From Campylobacter concisus (GTDB taxonomy: Bacteria; Campylobacterota; Campylobacteria; Campylobacterales; Campylobacteraceae), in NCBI GenBank assembly GCA_018375265.1, contig JAHADO010000005.1:1-17200 (forward strand): a DNA stretch of 17,200 nt, read 5' to 3'. The notes beneath the pieces were generated by a model. That model made no database searches, was not told the origin of the DNA, and saw nothing but the letters and a program-made list of their open reading frames with translations. Positions 1-6,630 of the stretch are shown piece by piece (the first letter of the stretch is position 1; each line of letters starts with the position of its first letter). Both the position numbers and the translations under genes were made by a program.

Positions 1-384
1 AGTTTTAGCTAAATTTGCGCGCTTATCTATGCTCTTGCCGATGTAAAAAAAGATGTAGCCATTTGGAAAGGCAAGACTTAGCATATCTTTTAAAAGCTGT
101 TTTTGCTCGTTTGTCTCAATGCTATCAAAGGCTGGATAGAGCGATCTTAGGCTAAAAAATGGCAAAAACGGACGCTCGCTTTTTGTGCGGTTGATGTTTC
201 TTAAAAGATAGTTTTCAAACCACTCTCGCTCATCGTCACAGATGACTATAAAAGCCTTGCTATCAAGCAAAAATTTAAGCCTAGATGCGAGCAAAGGCGT
301 CCATTCGACGCGCTTCTCCTCCATCCAGCTCATATATCTTTCGCTTCTTATAGTCTCAAGCGTCCATTGGATAAAATCTTGCAT
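1..384 (-). CDS. hobA: HobA, DnaA-binding initiator protein (partial)
   Basis: Partial gene: 128 N-terminal codons are present and the C-terminus lies beyond the left edge. The translation begins MQDFIQWTLETIRSERYMSW and contains VICDDEREWFENYLLRNINR and LPFFSLRSLYP, which resemble the N-terminal half of Helicobacter/Campylobacter HobA. HobA binds domain I of DnaA and helps assemble the initiation complex at the chromosomal origin; it is the functional counterpart of DiaA and is restricted to epsilonproteobacteria (family knowledge). The ATG shares one base with the lysC stop (TAATG), so translation is probably coupled. The lysC-hobA order matches Helicobacter pylori and C. jejuni, where a DNA polymerase delta-prime gene and folP follow; those would lie outside this window. 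The call rests on remembered family pattern plus synteny. Confidence 0.85.
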   Translation of the reverse strand, partial: MQDFIQWTLETIRSERYMSWMEEKRVEWTPLLASRLKFLLDSKAFIVICDDEREWFENYLLRNINRTKSERPFLPFFSLRSLYPAFDSIETNEQKQLLKDMLSLAFPNGYIFFYIGKSIDKRANLAKT

Positions 385-851
385 TATTTATCTAACTTAT
401 ACGCATCGTGAAGCACGCGAACTGCGAGCTCGCCATATTTTTGATCGACGATCATTGAAATTTTTATCTCGCTTGTTGAGATCATCTGGATGTTTATCCC
501 CTCTTTTGCAAGCGTCTCAAATGCTAGACATGCTACGCCGCTGTGACTCTTCATACCTACGCCGATGACTGAGACTTTCACGATCGCATCGTCATACTCG
601 ACATGTTTTGCAGCTGAGAGCTTTTGCATAGTCTCTTTTGCTAGGTCAAGCTCGTTTTGTGGCACTGTAAAGCCTAAATTTGTCGTGCCATCGTGTCCTA
701 CGTTTTGGATGATCATATCTACATTTATATTTTGATGAGCTAGAGCTGTGAAAATTTCAGCTGCGATGCCAGGCTTATCGACTACGCCTCTTAAAGTTAC
801 TCTTGCTTGATTTTTATCTAGTGCTATACCGCTTACTAAAACCGCTTCCAT
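384..851 (-). CDS. Predicted in-frame aspartokinase beta subunit (internal start)
   Basis: An ATG at 851-849 inside lysC, in the same frame, is preceded by AAGGAAG (863-857) with a 5-base spacer, better than the site in front of the full-length gene. The product would be 155 aa starting MEAVLVSGIALDKNQARV and holding only the two ACT domains. In Bacillus subtilis aspartokinase II, Corynebacterium glutamicum and Thermus, lysC encodes alpha and beta subunits from such in-frame starts, giving an alpha2beta2 enzyme; from memory the C. glutamicum beta subunit starts near residue 250 with a similar sequence and is about 172 aa. The placement and site are visible; that it is translated is inference. 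Confidence 0.5.
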   Translation of the reverse strand: MEAVLVSGIALDKNQARVTLRGVVDKPGIAAEIFTALAHQNINVDMIIQNVGHDGTTNLGFTVPQNELDLAKETMQKLSAAKHVEYDDAIVKVSVIGVGMKSHSGVACLAFETLAKEGINIQMISTSEIKISMIVDQKYGELAVRVLHDAYKLDK

Positions 852-1583
852 ATTATCTTCCTTTGCTATTAATGTACCTTCGTTGTGGTTAAAACTGCTT
901 CTTGTGATTAGTTTGACATTTAGTTTTTTTGCTAGCTCGACTGAGCGATTTTGAAGCACTTTTGCCCCAGCAGAGGCAAGCTCAAGCATCTCGTCATAGC
1001 TTATCTTTTCTAGCTTTTTTGCCTTTTTTTCTATCCTTGGATCAGTCGTATAAACGCCATCAACGTCGGTAAAAATTTCACACAGATCAGCTTCAAGCGC
1101 ACCTGCTAATGCAACCGCACTAAGGTCACTTCCGCCTCTACCTAGTGTAGTGATATCACCTTTGTCGTCTATGCCTTGAAAGCCTGCTACGACGACTATC
1201 CTGCCGGCTTTTAGCTCAGCTTTTAGTCTAGTGGTGTCTATCTTTTCTATCCTAGCTTTTGTGTGAATTTCATCTGTTATTATCCCAGCCATTGCACCAG
1301 TTAGTCCTACGCACGCATAGCCTTTTGCATTAAGTGCAATCGTCAAAAGTGCGGTGGTTACTTGCTCTCCAGAGCTTAAAAGCATATCAGTAGCAACGCC
1401 GTCTGGGTGCTTTGAGAAATACTCACTATATTCAACCAATTGATTTGTAACTCCACTCATCGCAGAAACTACCACAACCACGTCAGCGCCGCTCTTTTTA
1501 GTCTCTATGACCCTATTTGCCACAGCTTCGATGCGCTCAAGCGTGCCTACGCTAGTTCCGCCAAATTTTTGAACGATTAACAT
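384..1583 (-). CDS. lysC: Aspartate kinase (aspartokinase), alpha subunit
   Basis: Phosphorylates L-aspartate with ATP, the first step towards lysine/diaminopimelate, threonine and methionine; cytoplasmic. The protein is 399 aa. The kinase signature KFGGTSVG is at residues 6-13, the amino-acid kinase fold follows (TTLGRGGSDLSAVALA, EIFTDVDGVYTTDPR), and two ACT regulatory domains fill roughly residues 260-399 (RVTLRGVVDKPGIAAEIF; KVSVIGVGMKSHSGVACLAF). I choose the ATG at 1583, which overlaps the rppH stop (TGATG), over a TTG one codon upstream. The domain set is that of lysine/threonine-sensitive aspartokinases; effector specificity cannot be read from sequence. Met245 is preceded by a strong ribosome binding site and may start a separate beta subunit (separate entry). 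Operon with rppH upstream and hobA downstream. Confidence 0.96.
   Translation of the reverse strand: MLIVQKFGGTSVGTLERIEAVANRVIETKKSGADVVVVVSAMSGVTNQLVEYSEYFSKHPDGVATDMLLSSGEQVTTALLTIALNAKGYACVGLTGAMAGIITDEIHTKARIEKIDTTRLKAELKAGRIVVVAGFQGIDDKGDITTLGRGGSDLSAVALAGALEADLCEIFTDVDGVYTTDPRIEKKAKKLEKISYDEMLELASAGAKVLQNRSVELAKKLNVKLITRSSFNHNEGTLIAKEDNMEAVLVSGIALDKNQARVTLRGVVDKPGIAAEIFTALAHQNINVDMIIQNVGHDGTTNLGFTVPQNELDLAKETMQKLSAAKHVEYDDAIVKVSVIGVGMKSHSGVACLAFETLAKEGINIQMISTSEIKISMIVDQKYGELAVRVLHDAYKLDK
857..863 (-). promoter_or_regulatory. Internal ribosome binding site in lysC
   Basis: AAGGAAG on the minus strand, 5 bases before an in-frame ATG (851-849). It is the best Shine-Dalgarno match I noticed in the rppH-lysC-hobA operon and lies in coding sequence, where it decides the start of the putative beta subunit. 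Codon choice here (GCA AAG GAA GAT AAT) could also produce it by chance. Confidence 0.5.
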
Positions 1584-2047
1584 CAAAAATATCCTTTCTC
1601 TTTAAAATAACTCAAAACTTTGTCATAAATAGGCTTTTTGAAGTGATTTATCCCCTCTAAAGCCTTGTTGATATCTACAAATTTATACTCGCTAAACTCT
1701 GGATGCTCAGTCTTTAAATTTATGCTCGCACCATTTTTAAGCCTAACTAAAAAGTACTTTTGCGTCTGCCCATCAAATGGATAAAATCTCTTTGATGCAT
1801 TTGCTGGAAAGTCGTAGCTAAGCCAGTCAGGATACTCTTCTAAGAAGTCAAATTTATCAGTTCCGATCTCCTCTTTAAGCTCCCTTTTTAGCGCTTGTTT
1901 TGGACTTTCGCCTTCATCTATGCCCCCTTGAGGAAACTGCCAGATATCGTCCATATCGACCCTTTTTGCGACTAAAATTTCGCATTTAAAAGGGTAAGAG
2001 CTAGACAAAATGACAGCTGCTACATTTGGTCTATATTTTTTTTGCAT
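1583..2047 (-). CDS. rppH: RNA pyrophosphohydrolase / (di)nucleoside polyphosphate hydrolase (Nudix)
   Basis: A 154-aa Nudix hydrolase. The Nudix box spans residues 41-63: G41, E47, R55-E56, E59-E60 and G62 fit the GX5EX7REUXEEXGU pattern (final position Thr rather than an aliphatic residue). The surrounding IWQFPQGGIDEGE and the YRPNVAAVIL start are typical of RppH/NudH, which removes pyrophosphate from 5'-triphosphorylated mRNA to trigger decay and also hydrolyses diadenosine polyphosphates. RppH and Ap4A-type activity cannot be told apart from sequence. ATG start at 2047, first gene of the minus operon; its TGA shares a base with the lysC ATG. A weak -10-like TATCAT lies on the minus strand at 2080-2075, in the 131-base gap shared with divergent hemW. 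Confidence 0.93.
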   Translation of the reverse strand: MQKKYRPNVAAVILSSSYPFKCEILVAKRVDMDDIWQFPQGGIDEGESPKQALKRELKEEIGTDKFDFLEEYPDWLSYDFPANASKRFYPFDGQTQKYFLVRLKNGASINLKTEHPEFSEYKFVDINKALEGINHFKKPIYDKVLSYFKEKGYF

Positions 2048-2146
2048 GTTTTTTCCAAAAAAATTTTATTTGAGATGATAACGAAAAAGAGTTAAGAGAT
2101 AGATAAATAAAAGCTACTTTTAAACTGCTCTAAATGCCAAATTTCT

Positions 2147-2152
2147 TATAAT
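2147..2152 (+). promoter_or_regulatory. -10 box for hemW operon
   Basis: TATAAT, perfect consensus, 26 bases before the hemW TTG start, with no clear -35 as usual in Campylobacter. Transcription would start near 2159, giving a leader of about 20 bases that holds the AGAGAG ribosome binding site. Confidence 0.6.
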
Positions 2153-2178
2153 CACCAAAATTTAAAAAAGAGAGAAAT

Positions 2179-3225
2179 TTGCAAGTTTATATCCACGTGC
2201 CATTTTGTGAAAGCAAGTGTCCTTACTGCGCTTTTGGCTCAAGCGATGACGAATTTAAGAAGGTTAGCGCATATTTTAAGGCGCTTTGCCTTGATCTAAA
2301 TTTTCAGCTAAAAAGCCAAAATGTAAAAGAAATTTCAACCATATTTTTTGGTGGCGGCACACCAAGCGCAGTAAATGCCAAATTTTATGATGAAATTTTT
2401 AGCATTTTAGCTCCACTTTGCACGCCTAAAACTGAGATAACGCTTGAAGCAAATCCAAATTCAGCAAATTTAGCTTGGCTAAAGCATATAAAAAATTTAG
2501 GCGCAAACCGCATCAGCTTTGGCGCTCAAAGCTTTTTTGAAGATAAGCTTAAATTTCTAGGGCGCATCCACAGCAAGGAGCAAATTTTTAAAGCAGTTGA
2601 AAATGCCCATGCAGCTGGCTTTAAGAGCATAAATTTAGACCTCATCTATGACACTAAATTTGATACCAAAAAGCGCCTTTTAGCTGAGGTTGAAAATTTA
2701 AAAAGCCTTGCTATCACGCACCTAAGCGCCTACTCGCTCACACTTGAAGAAAACACCCCATTTTCTGGCAAAAAAAGCTATAAAAAGGATAGCGACACTT
2801 TGGCTAAATTTATGATAGAGCAGATCGGGAGGGCTGGCTTTAAGCAGTATGAAATTTCAAATTTCGGAGAAATTTGCAAGCACAATCTTGGCTACTGGCA
2901 AGGCAAAAACTACCTTGGCGTGGGAGCTTTTAGCGTGGGCTTTAAGGACGCCACCAGATACTACGCCAAAAGTAGTATAGACGCCTACATCGCTCAGCCA
3001 ACGCATAGAGAAAAAGAAATTTTAAGCCAAAGCGAGCTAGCAAGAGAGCATATATTTTTAGGGCTTAGAAGCATCGTGGGTGTGGAGGCTGGGCGCTTAA
3101 GTGAAGCTCAGAAAAAAAGAGCAAATTTACTTGTAGAAAATGAAAAACTGCTCTTTAAAAATGGCAAATTTTACAACCCAAATTTCTTATTAAGCGACGA
3201 GATCGCACTCTTTATCGAGGGCTAA
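2179..3225 (+). CDS. hemW: HemW, radical-SAM haem chaperone (HemN-like)
   Basis: A 348-aa radical SAM protein. The Fe-S motif CX3CX2C is at Cys10, Cys14 and Cys17 (VYIHVPFCESKCPYCAF) and the SAM-contacting GGGTPS at residues 58-63; ANPNS and the C-terminal HemN-like region (FGEICKHNLGYWQGKNYLGVGAFS) follow. HemW-type proteins have the short YIHVPFC start and lack the extra N-terminal part and fourth cysteine of true coproporphyrinogen III dehydrogenase (HemN). HemW binds haem and delivers it to target proteins such as respiratory enzymes. The start is TTG at 2179, the only start that gives the conserved N-terminus, with AGAGAG a few bases upstream. First gene of the hemW-tatB-tatC-queA run. 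Often annotated as oxygen-independent coproporphyrinogen oxidase, which is probably wrong for this subtype. Confidence 0.92.
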   Translation: MQVYIHVPFCESKCPYCAFGSSDDEFKKVSAYFKALCLDLNFQLKSQNVKEISTIFFGGGTPSAVNAKFYDEIFSILAPLCTPKTEITLEANPNSANLAWLKHIKNLGANRISFGAQSFFEDKLKFLGRIHSKEQIFKAVENAHAAGFKSINLDLIYDTKFDTKKRLLAEVENLKSLAITHLSAYSLTLEENTPFSGKKSYKKDSDTLAKFMIEQIGRAGFKQYEISNFGEICKHNLGYWQGKNYLGVGAFSVGFKDATRYYAKSSIDAYIAQPTHREKEILSQSELAREHIFLGLRSIVGVEAGRLSEAQKKRANLLVENEKLLFKNGKFYNPNFLLSDEIALFIEG

Positions 3226-3253
3226 ATTTATAAAAATTTGAGCAAAGTCAAGA

Positions 3254-3259
3254 TAAAAT
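3254..3259 (+). promoter_or_regulatory. Possible -10 box before tatB
   Basis: TAAAAT preceded by GA in the 67-base gap between hemW and tatB, 39 bases before the ATG. A second TAAAAT is at 3272-3277 but is too close to the start codon. AT-rich chance matches are likely here, so this is a weak call. Confidence 0.35.
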
Positions 3260-3292
3260 ACAAAGCTTAAATAAAATTTAACAGAGGCAAAA

Positions 3293-3691
3293 ATGTTTGG
3301 AATGAGTTTTTCTGAGATCTTGGTCATCGCCGTGATCGCTGTGCTAGTTTTGGGCCCTGACAAGCTGCCAAGCGCTATGGTGCAGATCGCTAAATTTCTA
3401 AAGATGTTTAAAAAAGGTATAAACGACGCAAAATCAACTTTTGATCAAGAGATGAAGATAGCCGAGCTCAAAGAAGACGCTCAAAAATACAAAGAGAGCA
3501 TAACCCAAAGCGCTCAAAACGTGCGTAAAAAGCTCACATTTGAAGAGCTTGACGAGATCAAAAAAAGTGCAAGCGATGTCACTGAGAGCATTCAAAACGT
3601 CGTGAGCGACACCAAAAAAACGGTAGAAAATATAAAAAATCCAACAAATTTAGTTAAAGATGCGATCTTAAACGATAAAAAAGAGGCGTGA
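3293..3691 (+). CDS. tatB: Sec-independent protein translocase subunit TatB
   Basis: A 132-aa protein with the TatA/B architecture: a very short N-terminus, one membrane segment (about residues 5-21, FSEILVIAVIAVLVLGPDKLP) with a conserved acidic residue (Glu8) and the FGPDKLP-type hinge, an amphipathic helix (about 24-45), then a charged helical tail. TatB with TatC forms the receptor for folded proteins carrying twin-arginine signals at the inner membrane. I choose TatB over TatA because of the length of the charged tail and direct coupling to tatC; tatA must lie elsewhere. AGAGG (3283-3287) is 5 bases before the ATG. The TGA stop overlaps the tatC ATG. Confidence 0.93.
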   Translation: MFGMSFSEILVIAVIAVLVLGPDKLPSAMVQIAKFLKMFKKGINDAKSTFDQEMKIAELKEDAQKYKESITQSAQNVRKKLTFEELDEIKKSASDVTESIQNVVSDTKKTVENIKNPTNLVKDAILNDKKEA

Positions 3692-4446
3692 TGTTTGAAG
3701 AGCTAAGACCCCATTTGATCGAACTTAGAAAGAGGCTTTTTATAAGCATAGTAAGCGTTTTTGTCTGTTTTGGCATCTGTTTTACATTTTGGAATCCACT
3801 GCTTGCATGGATGAGCGAGCCGCTAAAGCAGGTCTTGCCAGCTGGCTCAAACATCATCTTTACGCAAATTCAAGAGCCATTTTTCACTGCGATGAAGGTC
3901 GCATTTTTTGCTGGCTTGGTGCTTGCTTTGCCTATCATTTTTTGGCAGTTTTGGCTATTTGTCGCACCTGGACTTTATGATAATGAAAAAAAATATGTGA
4001 TCCCATTTGTGGTCTCTGCTTCATTTATGTTTGCGTGTGGGGCGGCATTTTGCTACTACGTGGTCATCCCGCTTGGTTTTACATTTTTGGTAAATTTTGG
4101 CGGTCAGCTCTTTACAGCACTGCCAAGCATCGGCGAGTACGTGGGCTTTTTTACAAAACTGCTGATCGGCTTTGGAATTTCATTTGAGCTGCCAGTCATT
4201 ACATTTTTCTTAGCAAAAATAGGACTTGTCGATGACAAGATGTTAAAAGACTACTTCAGATACGCAGTAGTCGTCATCTTTATCTTCGCAGCCATAGTGA
4301 CACCGCCAGATGTTATAAGTCAAATTTTAATGGCACTGCCACTCATCGGACTTTATGGAATTTCAATAATAGTCGCCAAAAGAGCCGGCAAAAGCGACGA
4401 CGATGAACAAGATAGCGACACAAATAGCGACGCAGACGATGAGTGA
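3691..4446 (+). CDS. tatC: Sec-independent protein translocase subunit TatC
   Basis: A 251-aa polytopic inner-membrane protein, the core signal-peptide receptor of the twin-arginine system. It begins MFEELRPHLIELRKRLF, the conserved cytoplasmic N-terminus of TatC, followed by six hydrophobic segments with the family motifs FTQIQEPFFTAMKVAFFAG, PGLYDNEKKYV and SFELPVITFFLAKIGLV. I take the ATG at 3691, which overlaps the tatB stop as TGATG and has AGAGG 4 bases before it; a GTG one codon upstream is too close to that site. The C-terminus ends in an unusually acidic tail (KSDDDEQDSDTNSDADDE) whose last codons overlap the start of queA by 8 bases. Confidence 0.97.
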   Translation: MFEELRPHLIELRKRLFISIVSVFVCFGICFTFWNPLLAWMSEPLKQVLPAGSNIIFTQIQEPFFTAMKVAFFAGLVLALPIIFWQFWLFVAPGLYDNEKKYVIPFVVSASFMFACGAAFCYYVVIPLGFTFLVNFGGQLFTALPSIGEYVGFFTKLLIGFGISFELPVITFFLAKIGLVDDKMLKDYFRYAVVVIFIFAAIVTPPDVISQILMALPLIGLYGISIIVAKRAGKSDDDEQDSDTNSDADDE

Positions 4447-5461
4447 TATAAACGACATCTCAAGTTATGATTATTTTTTGCCTAGTGAGCTCATAGCAAA
4501 AGAGCCAGTTTTGCCCAAAGAAGAGGCGAGACTGCTTGTTTATCTTAAAAAAACAAAAGAGATAAAACACTATAAATTTAAAGATCTTGCCAGCCTCATC
4601 CCAGAGGACGCGGCGGTCATTTTTAACAATACAAAGGTAGTTAAGGCTCGCATTTTAGGGCATAAGCAAAGTGGCGGGGCCTGCGAAGTGATGCTAAATC
4701 AACCGCTTAATGATAATAAATTTAGCGTCTATATAAGAGGCAGAGTAAGCGTTGGTAGCGTTTTAAATTTTGCTGATGATATAAAGGTAAATGTGCTTGA
4801 GCTAAACGATGATGGCTCAAGAGTGGTAAATTTCACCAAAAATGACGTTATTTTAGATACGGCGCAACTTTTTAGCGAGCTTGAAAAGATCGGTCATGTC
4901 CCGCTTCCGCCATATATCAAAAGGGCTGATACAAAGGACGATGAGAGCTGGTATCAAAGCATATTTGCTAAAAATAGCGGCGCAGTGGCAGCTCCGACAG
5001 CTAGTCTGCACTTTAGCGAGCAGATGCTAGAGAGAATAAAGGCAAAGCACGAGGTCGCCTACATCACGCTTCACGTGGGCGCTGGGACATTTAAGGGTGT
5101 GGAGTGCCAAAACATAAATGACCACAAAATGCACTCTGAGTTTTACGAGCTAAGCGAACAAGCGCGCAAGATCATAAGCTCAAACAAACCCATCCTTGGC
5201 GTTGGCACGACAGTTACTAGATGTGTGGAGGAGTTTGCAAGGAGCAAGCAGCCAAGCGGCTTTTGCAAGCTATTTTTAAATCTAAACAATAAACCTATCA
5301 GACAAAACTACCTTTTAACAAATTTTCACCTACCAAAATCAACACTGATCATGCTAGTTACTAGCTTTATAGGGCTTGAGGAGACGATGAGGATTTACGA
5401 AACGGCGGTTAGTGAAAAGTATAGATTTTACTCTTATGGCGATGGGATGCTTGTGATATGA
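4439..5461 (+). CDS. queA: S-adenosylmethionine:tRNA ribosyltransferase-isomerase
   Basis: QueA transfers and isomerises the ribosyl part of SAM onto 7-aminomethyl-7-deazaguanine at the wobble position of GUN tRNAs, making epoxyqueuosine. The sequence shows the family start YDYFLPSELIAKEPVLPKEEARLLV, the block LHFSEQMLERIKAKHEVAYI, then LHVGAGTFKGV and the C-terminal NFHLPKSTLIMLVTSFIG. I use the ATG at 4439 (340 aa, the usual family length), overlapping tatC by 8 bases; an ATG 12 codons earlier (4403) would add an uncharacteristic MNKIATQIATQT extension and overlap tatC by 44 bases, but cannot be excluded because neither has a strong ribosome binding site. Its stop overlaps the next gene as ATGA. 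Confidence 0.95.
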   Translation: MSDINDISSYDYFLPSELIAKEPVLPKEEARLLVYLKKTKEIKHYKFKDLASLIPEDAAVIFNNTKVVKARILGHKQSGGACEVMLNQPLNDNKFSVYIRGRVSVGSVLNFADDIKVNVLELNDDGSRVVNFTKNDVILDTAQLFSELEKIGHVPLPPYIKRADTKDDESWYQSIFAKNSGAVAAPTASLHFSEQMLERIKAKHEVAYITLHVGAGTFKGVECQNINDHKMHSEFYELSEQARKIISSNKPILGVGTTVTRCVEEFARSKQPSGFCKLFLNLNNKPIRQNYLLTNFHLPKSTLIMLVTSFIGLEETMRIYETAVSEKYRFYSYGDGMLVI

Positions 5462-6252
5462 AAAATGTCGATTTTGTCGCGCAAATGGAGCTTTTTTTAG
5501 AGGCACTTTTTAAGGACGCAGCGGCTGGAAAGAACGCCATCGTCTTTAACTACAACCCAAACTACCCACGCTATCTAAGCTTTGAAGCACACAAGCTAAT
5601 AGGCGTGATCAAAAATTTAAGCAAATTTTACCTAAATAGCGTTAGCAACTCAAAATTGCTCATATCCTTTACTCTAGTAAGCTATAGCCTAAGTTTGGTG
5701 CATTTTGACATACATATAAGATGTACTTCATGCCCGCAAAAGCCAAATGAGAAGCTAGTAAAAGAAGCTGGCGAGCTACTAAAAGAGCTAAATGCCAAGA
5801 TGAACAAAGCAGAGGACGGCTTTAATATAAGCATAAGCGTGCCGCTGCCAAAAAGTGGGACATTTAAAAGACAAAGCGTCGAGATAGCCAGCCTTCTAGG
5901 CAAAAATGCGATCATAGCTTGCGATGATGAAAATTTATTTTTAACGCTAAGTCATGAGCTAAGCTTTACAGGGCTAAAGCTTAGCAAACAAAAGAGCTTC
6001 GAGAGTTTAAATTTACACATAAAAGATGCCATTTTTAAGCCAGACATCATCTTCGTGCAAAAGGAGTATCTAAGCGACAAAGCAAGGCTTGATGAGATGC
6101 TAACTTATCAAAAGCTTAAGAATTTCTACATCGTCATCATCAGCAAGGATGAAGCCAAAAGCATCAAAAGCGAGAAGATGACTACGCTTAGACAGCCATT
6201 TACTAGCGATAGCTTGCACGAGACTTTATGGGTGGTGGCTAGAAATTTATAA
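5458..6252 (+). CDS. Uncharacterised protein resembling a degenerate hybrid histidine kinase (pseudo-HATPase plus pseudo-receiver)
   Basis: A 264-aa protein of unassigned function, translationally coupled to queA (ATGA overlap) and last in the operon. No signal peptide or membrane segment is evident. Residues about 43-132 follow the layout of a histidine-kinase ATPase domain: a helix like the N-box (FEAHKLIGVIKNLSKFYLN), beta strands, then a stretch like the family's final helix and strand (KELNAKMNKAEDGFNISISV, PLP). I cannot find the G-box glycines. Residues about 149-260 follow a response-regulator receiver: NAIIACDDEN (acid pair Asp156-Asp157), helix, PDIIFVQ where the phospho-acceptor Asp would sit at position 201 but is Gln, and LRQPF where the conserved Lys is Gln246. 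No dimerisation/phospho-acceptor His domain is visible. The fold reading is inference by eye; the sequence could be a diverged protein of another family. Confidence 0.6.
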   Translation: MKNVDFVAQMELFLEALFKDAAAGKNAIVFNYNPNYPRYLSFEAHKLIGVIKNLSKFYLNSVSNSKLLISFTLVSYSLSLVHFDIHIRCTSCPQKPNEKLVKEAGELLKELNAKMNKAEDGFNISISVPLPKSGTFKRQSVEIASLLGKNAIIACDDENLFLTLSHELSFTGLKLSKQKSFESLNLHIKDAIFKPDIIFVQKEYLSDKARLDEMLTYQKLKNFYIVIISKDEAKSIKSEKMTTLRQPFTSDSLHETLWVVARNL

Positions 6253-6630
6253 ATTTTTTAGATATCTCTTTAAGATGATAGTGGCTGAGACGCTATCAAG
6301 CCTGCCATCTCGCTTTGTGTTTGTATAAATTTCACTTGCCTCGCTACTACTAAATGCCTCGTCTTGATAGACGATATTAGCCTGCACGTCAAGAAGCGAG
6401 ACAAAGTGCTCTATGCGCCTTCTCATCTCGTCTTCGCTACTACCGCCGATTGGCACGCCCACCACTAGCGTGTTTGGAGCGTATTCATTTACTTTTTGGC
6501 TCACATCTCTTGCGGCTTGGTTGCGGTTTTTTCTAAGAACTGGCTCAAGGGGCGTCACGACCTCTCCAAAGCCAAAAGCAAGCCCTATGCGCTTTAGTCC
6601 AACATCGATCGCCATAAATTTCTCTCTCAT
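6247..6630 (-). CDS. ruvX: Putative pre-16S rRNA nuclease / Holliday junction resolvase-like YqgF
   Basis: A 127-aa RNase H-fold protein of the YqgF/RuvX family. Conserved parts are AIDVGLKRIGLAFG near the N-terminus (first catalytic Asp), TLVVGVPIGG in the middle, YQDEAFSSSEA, and the C-terminal DSVSATIILKRYL with the last acidic residue. In E. coli YqgF is essential and processes the 5' end of 16S rRNA precursor; other members cut Holliday junctions. The ATG at 6630 overlaps the dprA stop (ATGA). A second ATG at 6615 (Met6) has AGAGAG at good spacing and gives a more typical N-terminus, so the protein may be 122 aa. The gene ends tail-to-tail with the pseudo-kinase gene, overlapping by 6 bases. 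Confidence 0.9.
   Translation of the reverse strand: MREKFMAIDVGLKRIGLAFGFGEVVTPLEPVLRKNRNQAARDVSQKVNEYAPNTLVVGVPIGGSSEDEMRRRIEHFVSLLDVQANIVYQDEAFSSSEASEIYTNTKRDGRLDSVSATIILKRYLKNL

Noticed and set aside
242..568. Plus-strand ORF over hobA/lysC
   Set aside because: It is the reverse frame of two well-supported minus-strand genes and has no recognisable domain.
4403..4438. Longer queA start at 4403
   Set aside because: It adds 12 uncharacteristic residues and a 44-base overlap with tatC; the ATG at 4439 gives the usual family length. Kept only as an alternative.
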